Source: Cenococcum geophilum 1.58
Lineage: Eukaryota; Ascomycota; Dothideomycetes; Gloniales; Gloniaceae
Direction: 5' to 3'
Assembly (NCBI GenBank): GCA_001692895.1
Contig: KV748231.1
Coordinates: 620,001-684,000 of the forward strand
Length of the DNA stretch: 64,000 nucleotides
Shown: one piece after another, positions 56,701-64,000 of the stretch
Layout: the number at the start of each line of letters is the position of its first letter
Numbering within the stretch: position 1 is the first letter of the stretch
Notes under the pieces: model-generated
What the model was told of the DNA's origin: nothing
The model's database searches: none
What the model saw: the letters and a program-made list of their open reading frames with translations, nothing else
Translations under genes and position numbers: made by a program

Positions 56701-56910
56701 TTATAAAAGAGCGCCACTATGTCCTAACTAAAGGTATAGTTGTTAGCAACGTTACTAACGCCTTTTTTTTTACGGAGTTTACTAACTATATAGGTTACCT
56801 AACTTAATTATGTCTAACTAAGGTATATAATTTAACTCTAATATATAGAGACAAATCTACTAACGCCTTAGCATCTCCGTTAAGATATCTATATCCTTTT
56901 ACTATAAAAC
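53741..56910 (+). pseudogene. Gypsy 3 pol, truncated
   Basis: RT at about 54750-55430 with FYVNYKGFNAIIIKN, FTYLDNILIYSNN (YLDD box, second Asp to Asn) and LKKCEFLVIEVKYL. RNase H follows, then the integrase zinc finger (SGYLGREETYKLFSRYYF..FIGAYYSYKRAKAF, His/Cys to Tyr) at about 56430-56550 and the start of the catalytic core (IAIDFIINLL; VSNVTNAFF). The frame ends at 56910 before the last catalytic Glu. Several N calls at 54737-54766 lie in the RT. Confidence 0.85.
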
Positions 56911-57102
56911 TATTATAAAACGAGGGTAGTGGCTATAGAGCGTATGTATTTAAGGAGTCTATAAAATATTACGTAATCAATTATAAGGGCCGAGGGCGTA
57001 AGGAGGTAATATACCTACGCGTAGCTAATATAAGCTATACGCGAGGTATATATAAAAGCACGGGGCTCTCCTATAAAGGCCCTACGGTAGGGTTCCGTAA
57101 CA
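56911..57102 (-). repeat. 3' LTR of Gypsy 4
   Basis: Plus strand TATTATAAAACGAGGG...GGGTTCCGTAACA. It abuts Gypsy 3 integrase at 56910. Confidence 0.92.
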
Positions 57103-57199
57103 CTACCCCCCCCTTCTATAAAGGTAGAGCTCCGGCGACGTTATGGTTACTATATATATATAAAAGGGACACTTAAGGTATAGAAAAGAAGAAAGGGGA

Positions 57200-60100
57200 G
57201 TATCACTAAAGGTTTAAAACAACGTTATATAATAAGGCTTAGCATCTAAGAATCTAACTAATTAAATAACTTTAACTGCCAGTTAAAGTTCCTAAATATT
57301 TTAACGATATTTTAGTTACGTAATTATACTTTACTACAATTTAACGGTAATTTGCCCTTATATAGTAATATATAACGGTTTAACTCTATAAGGGCTCCTA
57401 TAGAGGATTAGGTATAAAATCTCTACTTAAACCCGGTTTCTGTAGGTTTATATAGTAAAAGTTACTAATTAGATCCTTTATATTTTTAAAGTTTTCTTAT
57501 AATTACTATTCTGGCTAATTTATATTAAATCCTATATATATAGCTCTGTAGTAGAGTTATTATCCTTTACCTTTACTAAAGTATTTAGAGTTAATAATTT
57601 ATTTAATAGTCCACTCCTTATAGTTCTCGTCTTCGTTCTTATCTTAGATTAATACTAGTAGAGGTTTAGGCTATATCTGCCATAGTAAGGGGTTTAGCTA
57701 ATAGAGGTATAGTAGCTATAGGTAAAATATAGGCTATATCCCACAGGTAGTTAGGGTAGGTAGGAGTTCTAGCTTATATACGGCTCCCCTATTAATAACT
57801 TATTTAATTAAATAGGGGCTAAGGTTTTTATAATTAAGTGACTTTATAGGCCTCTATATAGAGATATTATGTGTATTTAGCTATACCTAGTCGCTAACAC
57901 GTATCTCCGGTGGTGGCGTTTTATAGTAGTTAGCGAAGTAGGCTTACTTTGCTTAAGCCTAGGCCATTTCTTCCTTATAGTAGTCGAGTAGATTTTTTAT
58001 ATAGTCTATATGCTAGTCGGCAAGTAGCATTTTAAGGCGTTTTCTATATAGTAGTTTCTTATTAATAGGTTCTGGTGGCTCTATACTAGATTAGGGGTAA
58101 TAACCCTTATTTACAAAGAATGGGGTAAGTCCTATAGTAGTTAAGATATAGTTATTTACTGCAAATTCACCTAATAGGAGGTAATTTACCTAGTTATCTT
58201 AACTATAGGCGACTACCTATTGTAGGTACGCTTTTATACTAGCATTAGCGTTTTCTAGTTGCCTAGTAGTTTTATAGTAGAAGGATATAGATATCTTAAT
58301 AGAGATACTAAGGCGTTGGCAGATTCGTCTCTATATATTAGAGTTAAATTATATACCTTAGTTAGACGTAATTAAATTAGGTAACCTATATAGTCGGTAA
58401 ACTTCGTAAAGGAAGGCGTTAGTAATGTTGCTAACGGCTATACCTTTAGTTAGGACGTAGTGGCGCTCTTTTATAAGTTAGTATATTATTATAAGGATGT
58501 TCTTATAGGTACGGCCGTATTGTTTATAGGGTAGTAGGTTAATAATAAAATCTATAGCAATATCTGCCTATTATTATATAGGCACTAGTAGAGGGTATAG
58601 TAGTCCTTAATACTTTATATTAAAGGCCTTAGCGCGCTTATAACTATAGTAAATACCTATAAAGTATTTAACTAAGTTTATTATTTTTAGCTAGAAATAA
58701 TATTGGCTAAGAAGCTTATAGGTTTCTCTTTTACCTAGATAGCCGCTTAATTAGAGGTTATAGGCTATTTAGATTAGTTGCCGTTATAAAATTTCTAAAT
58801 TAGGGATAAATAGGCGACCTTTATAGTAGAGCCTATTTTCTTTTACTTCTAAGGCTGCTATATTAATCTAGCCTAAGCTTTAGAGGTTAGTAGGTAGTGT
58901 ATAGACGCTAGCAGTCTTTATGGTAATAAGTTAATATAGTAATAAGTTAATAGAGGTGTTTTATACCGTAGTAATAAGCTTATTAATTTTAAGAGGTAAC
59001 TTTAGTTCTATAGTATAAAGCTAAGATATAGTTAGCTTTATTATAGGTAGTATACCTAAGGCTAAATTTTATACTTTTAGGATTATTTATTATTAGAACT
59101 AATTATAGGGGTTATTTTTAAACTAAGGAAGGTCTTATAAGCAGCGTATTAGGTTATTAGGTTTAATACCTTATACTTTTAGTCTATATATAATTTTAAA
59201 GTTAAAACTAGAAAGGAACTTATTTTAATATACTTAGCGTTAGTTTAGCTATTTTATAGTTATAAAGTACTTAAAGTTATAATAGTCTATAAGGACTTTA
59301 GTTAGCTAGTTAGGCTTTACTAAAAAAAGTTCTAATTAGAATTTTTTAAACGCTTATATAATTATAAGGAGTTCTTTATTATAGATTTTATAGTTATACT
59401 CTTATAGTATAAGCTTAGATAAGTAGAATATAACTAGGTAAAAAAAACTATTATTATCTATTTAGGAAAGGATGCCTATATTAACATAGTTTAAGGAGTT
59501 AGTTTTAAGATAGAGTTATTATCCTAGTATAAAGTAGGCTAGGATAGGTACTTTAGTAAAGGCATTTTTAAGGTTTTAGAACGCCTTCTTATATTTAGGT
59601 GTCTAGGTAAAGCGTAAATATATTTTTCTTCCTTTTATAAAGAGGCCCTTTATTTATATTATTGCTATAAATAGTGCTATTACGCCTAAGAAGTTATATA
59701 TAAATTTTTAATAGAAGTTAGTAAAACTAAGGAAGGCTTATATATATCCTTAATATAGTTAGGGGCTTGCTATTTAGTAATTATATATATCTTCTTAGGG
59801 TCTATATAAACACTCTTAATAGTAATAATTAGTTTAAGGTATTTTACTTCTATAACTAAGAATTTATATTTCTTTAAATTAATATAAAGTCCTACATCCC
59901 TAAGGCGCTATAGGACCTTTTAAACGTGTTTAGTATACTTAAAAGGGTTATTATTATAAATAAGTATATCGTCTAGGTACGCGGAGTAGAAGTTATTAAG
60001 GTAGTCCTATAAGGCGTTATTAATATAGCTTATAAGGTACCTGGGCTATTATATATACTAAAGGGTATAATAATATATTTAAATTAGCTAAAGCGCAATA

Positions 60101-61470
60101 TAAATATAGTTTTCTATTTATTACCTTTCTGTATTTAAAGATAGTTAAAGGCGGCGATAATATTAAGCTTAGTTAAGCTGCTTAAGGGTCTCCCGTATAA
60201 GCGGTACTAGGTATTAGTTTTTAATTATAATAGCGTTAAGTCCTTTATAGTTAACGTAGAATTAAATACCTCCTTTTAGCTTCTTAGTAAGAAGGATAGG
60301 GGCGGCTGCTAGTAATATACTAGGATAAATAAACCCTTTATTAAGGTGCTTATTAATATACTTTCTTATAACTAAAAGTTTATCTTTTAATATTAAGTAG
60401 GGTTTCTTATAAAGTAGTATTTTTCCTTATTTAATATTAATAGTATAGTTATTAGGTTAATGTGGGGGGAGTATATCTGCGCCCTTTTATAAGCATATAT
60501 TAATAAAGTTATAGTATCTCTTAGGAAGGAGCTTACGGAGTTCTTTATTAGTAAATCATTTTTTAAGTTTTATAAACTTCTTAAAGTCTAAAGGTAAAAG
60601 TCTATAAAGTTTTATAGAGGCGTTATTTTCTAAAAGGTTAACTATATCTATTCTATTACTATAGAGGACGTAGTCCTATTCTTTATTAAGCTTATATAGT
60701 TATAATTAAAAAGCTATAGCAACGGTCTAGCCTTTCCTACGTACTATACAGTAGAAGGCTGCGGTACTTATATAGTAGTAGTTAATTATAGGTAGGGTAA
60801 TAAGGGGTTTCTTAGGTTAATATCCTGGTAAGTAAATAAAGGCGGCTAGGCTATATCCTAGGTAAGTCTCTCTATAGTATTTAGAGTTAAAAGTTGCTTC
60901 TTTCTTTTTCCAGTTAATAGCGGGGTTATATTATTTAAGCTAGCTCATTCTAAGAATAATAGGGTAGTTGGTAAGTAGTATAATATAGGCCTAAAGCTCT
61001 TTCTGGTGCCTGTTTATATCTAAGTAAAGTTATACTATATAGGTAATCTTTTATACGGTATAACTACTATTAGCGAGTTATAGGGCGCGGGCTTTAGTAA
61101 GGGGTAAGGTAGATAGGTTATAAGTATATATAAGTTAAGTATCTATAAATTAGTTAATAGCTCTATAGTTAATTATAAAACGGCTTTTATATTACTTTAT
61201 GGCAGTAGTTCCTATTATAGGTAAAGCTATCTATTTCCGTCCGTTTATTTTTACTAAGTTATCTATTAAGTAGGCCGATATATAGATCCCTCTATTATTA
61301 GGGCGTCTTAACCTATAACTTAGGGCTAGGATTTAGCGTTTTCCATCTCCACATCTAATTCTACTACTATTACTATATCTTTATCTTATATGGTAGTAGC
61401 GCGTAGCGATATATTTAGTATTTAGGGTATTAGGTTAGGTATTAGGCGGTAGGTACTAAACCTAGCTATT
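57200..61470 (-). pseudogene. Gypsy 4 pol with chromodomain
   Basis: RT with an intact AYLDDILIY box near 59965-59990. The integrase zinc finger lies near 58750-58640 and the core near 58470-58080: YVLTKGIAVSNITNAF, LPNLITSN-GI-FNSN, LGEFAVNNYILTTIGLTPFF (expected PLAEFAYNNSxHSSTGxTPFF). The C-terminal chromodomain at about 57620-57450 reads WTIK-IINSKYFSKGKG then LYYRAIYIGFN and FYYINLQKPG. Stops at Gln and Trp codons throughout. Confidence 0.88.
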
Positions 61471-61479
61471 AGGCAGTTT

Positions 61480-62990
61480 AGGTTATTATAATAACAGCCT
61501 TTTTAACGGCATCTATAGCAGCGTCCTAATTTCTAAAGTAGCTCGCGCTCTCCATCTAGGAGTTTTTACAGAAAAGTTAGTATAGAGAGGTTAATATTAG
61601 CTCCAGTAGCACCTAAAGTAGTAGGTGTCGGTGGCTTAGTATATATAGGTTTAGTAGGCCTAGAGAGCTTCTATAGAAAGGTCTTTAAGCAAGAGTTAGC
61701 AGTAGTAATCTAATTTAGTTATCGTTTAATCTTCTATAGGGCTGCTACTATCTTATAAACATCGTTATAGTTATAGCTAGCGGCTACGTAACTAAGGCAA
61801 TAAGTAACTTTTTTAAGGAGATCCTTTTAGTTTTTAGTATCGTCTTAGGCAAGGGCTTCGGTATATTCCTAGAATTTAATATAAAACTTATTAAATAATT
61901 TAGTAGGGCTTATCTTTAGGGTATATAGTTTAGCTTAGTTGGTGGCTAGTAGGTTATAGTTATAGTACATTAGGTTAAGATTATTAAGGACTTCTTAGTA
62001 AGACTGCCACTTTTATAGGCTACTAGTCTCCTATTAGGCGAAGAGTCTATTAAATAGTATACCCTTTATTCGCCCGATAATATAGCTAATCTTAATATCT
62101 TCTATAGGAAAAAGGTAGGCACTCTAAGTTAGTTTCTTACGGATTTATATCTTCTAGTAGCTATATTCCTTATAATCTCCTTAAAAAACTAGGGGATTAG
62201 GATAGCGTATATTAGATCCTACGGTAGCAGTTTAAGTCTAATTATTATAGCTTTTATTATTGCTGCTTTAGTAGGGATTCCTATTAGGTAAAGCTGCTTA
62301 GCGCTGACCCTCTATTAAGCGTTAAGTAGGTGAAGTTACCAGGGGCGTAAAGACTTAGGTGGCGTTATATATAGTAAAAAGGTATCTAGTATTATTACAA
62401 ATATACTTATTAAGCTAAGATTATAGATATTTAATTATGCCTTTTTTTAGTAACTATAGCAATTAGTGCAATCTTATTCTTCTTTAACTATTAGATGTCG
62501 CGTTTAGACATACAAAGGTTATCTTTAGTTTCTTAACGTATATTATCAGCGAGCGCCTTATAAGCTTATAGGTCTTAGATAATATTACAATCTTAGGTAG
62601 TATACATCTTAGCTTATATAAGCTTTAGGTAGTAGTTCTATAGAAGGCGGTAGTATTTATTAGGGTTTTATGCTACTATTTTTATAAACGTCTCGGCGTC
62701 TTGTATTTTAATTTTAATAGGTAATAGCCCTTCTATTTACTTGTCCGTAGTTATATAGTTAATAAAAGATAAGACATTATTAGTGTCTATCTCCTTAGGG
62801 GTTAGGGCTAATAAATTAAATTCTCCTAGGATTAATTGGCGTCGTAGGTTAAGTATAGGTATTAGATTATTCTTTAGGTTTAATATAGTAGCTAATAAGG
62901 AATATTATCTTACTATTATGGGTTCCTTAGAAGTATAAAGTAAGGTAATTTATAGATACGCTACTTCTAGTAGCGTCTATAGTATTATAA
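61480..62990 (-). pseudogene. Gypsy 4 gag
   Basis: Counterpart of 52130-53740; the nucleotide sequences can be aligned by eye over long stretches (for example ACTAACGCTTAGCCTATAAC at both starts). Zinc-knuckle relic near 61510. RIP-type stops. Confidence 0.75.
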
Positions 62991-63043
62991 AGACGTAGAA
63001 TTAGTTATAGGCTAAGCGTTAGTAGTAAAAAGGCATAATGTAA

Positions 63044-63236
63044 TGTTATAAAACGAGGGCAGTAGCTATAGAGCGTATGTATTTAAGGAGTCTATAAAAC
63101 GTTACGCGATTAATCGTAAGGGTTAAGGGCGTAAGGAGGTAATATACCTACGCGTAGCTGACATAAGCTGTACGTAAGGTGTACGTAAGAGCATGGGGCT
63201 CTCCTATGGAGGCCCCTATGGTGGGGTTCTGTAACA
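63044..63236 (-). repeat. 5' LTR of Gypsy 4
   Basis: Plus strand TGTTATAAAACGAGGGCAG...GGGGTTCTGTAACA; less mutated than the other LTRs of the family. Confidence 0.92.
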
Positions 63237-64000
63237 CCTTTAATATATAGCAAATTAATATATTACGCTCTTATAAAGATATGGATAGGCGAATACCTTA
63301 AATATATTTCCCTATTTATAACACCCTTAAAGTATTATAAGGTAATACTTAGATACGGATAGCTAAAATAATATAACCCTTTAATTAGCTAGGTTAAAGA
63401 AACACTAAAATTCCGTATAACTTACTACTGAAGTTATTACTTAAAACACTACTTGCCCTATAAATATATATATAACTATTTAAATTTAATATAATATAAA
63501 TTGCCCTTACTATAAACCTTAAACTAATATAATAAAGTTATAACTGCTAATTATAGTAAAGAATGCGAAGATAATATATTAAAACCCCTTAAAATATATA
63601 TGGTATAAGCCGCACCCTTTTACTTATTAGTAAGAAAATAAAACTATAAGATCTTTGCTATAACACTAGAAGATATTAAAAAAGCGTTAAAACCGAAGCA
63701 ATATATTAACCCCCAACCTTTTATATTTAAAGAATATTATAATCTAATTAATACATTTAAGAAACAATTTATAAACTAACTACCCCCGTATTAAGACGAG
63801 TATAATTTTAAGATAGAACTTAAACCTAGTATAATGTTAAAGTTCGGCCCGTTATACGGTATGTTATAAGAAGAGCTGCTTATAATGTAATAATACCTTA
63901 AAGAGCACCTAGAAAAAGGATTTATTCGCCCTAGTTAATTACTATTTACCTTATTTATACTATTTATTAAGAAACCTAAAGGAGGCTTAAGGTTCTATAT
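63237..64000 (+). pseudogene. Gypsy 5 pol, N-terminal RT region, runs off the window
   Basis: Plus-strand blocks follow the typical order upstream of a Gypsy RT: APFYLLVRK-NYKIFAITLE, DIKKALKPK-YINPQPFIF, LPPY-DEYNFKIELKPSIML, KFGPLYGML-EELL, YLKEHLEKGFIRPS, LFIKKPKGGLRFYI at the window edge. It differs from the Gypsy 3/4 RT and is not the missing end of Gypsy 3. The 5' part appears cut at 63237 by Gypsy 4. Confidence 0.8.

Larger units (their letters stand above)
49536..56910 (+). mobile_element. Chromodomain-family Gypsy 3, 3'-truncated in integrase
   Basis: A left LTR starting TGTCACGGAACCCC (49536) and ending CTATAACA (52108) precedes Gag and pol on the plus strand. The element stops abruptly within integrase at 56910, where the LTR of an opposite-strand copy begins. 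Comparison with that copy (Gypsy 4) shows the LTR is really about 193 bp; the excess is nested insertions. Confidence 0.88.
56911..63236 (-). mobile_element. Chromodomain Gypsy 4, complete with both LTRs, 6,326 bp
   Basis: LTRs of 193 and 192 bp (63044-63236 and 56911-57102) in direct orientation enclose a minus-strand Gag-pol. A run of eight C beside the left LTR (57104-57112) is the polypurine tract of the minus strand. Same family as Gypsy 3, opposite orientation. No 5-bp target duplication: flanks AAAAC and CCTTT differ, so at least one junction has been rearranged. Confidence 0.9.

Overview
The window looks like a repeat-dominated chromosomal block from a filamentous ascomycete (Pezizomycotina). 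Three things point there: transposon families typical of these fungi; a Clr5-domain/ankyrin gene with short fungal introns; and pervasive damage of the kind left by repeat-induced point mutation (RIP). The damage shows as CAA/CAG codons turned into TAA/TAG, TGG into TAG, and Asp/Glu into Asn/Lys at catalytic sites, with TpA enriched. Almost no transposon gene is open. Only one gene, the Clr5-ankyrin gene at 18.1-21.3 kb, appears intact.

Layout. 1-7.0 kb: RIP-destroyed Ty3/Gypsy element (minus strand) bracketed by a ~362-bp inverted repeat. 7.0-7.45 kb: piggyBac-like remnant. 8.2-16.2 kb: hAT transposase pseudogene split by a solo LTR (TSD CCTAC) and by a complete 6,005-bp chromodomain Gypsy element (TSD ACTAC). 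17.1-22.4 kb: GC-balanced island with a small TA-flanked MITE and the four-exon Clr5-ankyrin gene.

22,456-44,773: a 22.3-kb nest bounded by 21-bp perfect TIRs beginning CAGACTTGC and an 8-bp TSD GCATGGGA, the signature of one hAT element. Inside are its own minus-strand transposase split in two, a poly(A) retroposon with 16-bp TSD, a Tc1/mariner element, a pogo/Fot1 element that itself contains another hAT, a ~2-kb satellite block, and a DIRS-order tyrosine-recombinase retrotransposon with split direct repeats (A1-ORFs-B1-A2-B2). The DIRS-order element is in turn interrupted by a Mutator-like TIR shell (9-bp TSD) filled with minisatellite. The hAT landed in the 3' end of a degraded SANT/Myb-like host gene (44.8-47.4 kb).

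47.4-48.9 kb: GC-rich, unassigned. 49.2-63.2 kb: a MITE, then two copies of one chromodomain Gypsy family in opposite orientation. The left LTR of the first copy is itself interrupted by two foldback MITEs and a second satellite-carrying Mutator-like shell (9-bp TSD CCCTCGACC). 63.2-64 kb: start of another Gypsy pol.

The genes do not form a pathway. The window is a stratified record of insertions and RIP. The least expected pattern is that two unrelated Mutator-like shells each carry GC-rich ~12-bp-period satellite arrays, and that the satellite of one of them, with its non-satellite spacer sequence, recurs elsewhere. Coordinates of LTRs, TIRs and TSDs were read base by base. Coordinates of decayed coding regions are approximate, and family assignments come from recalled motifs, not from searches.
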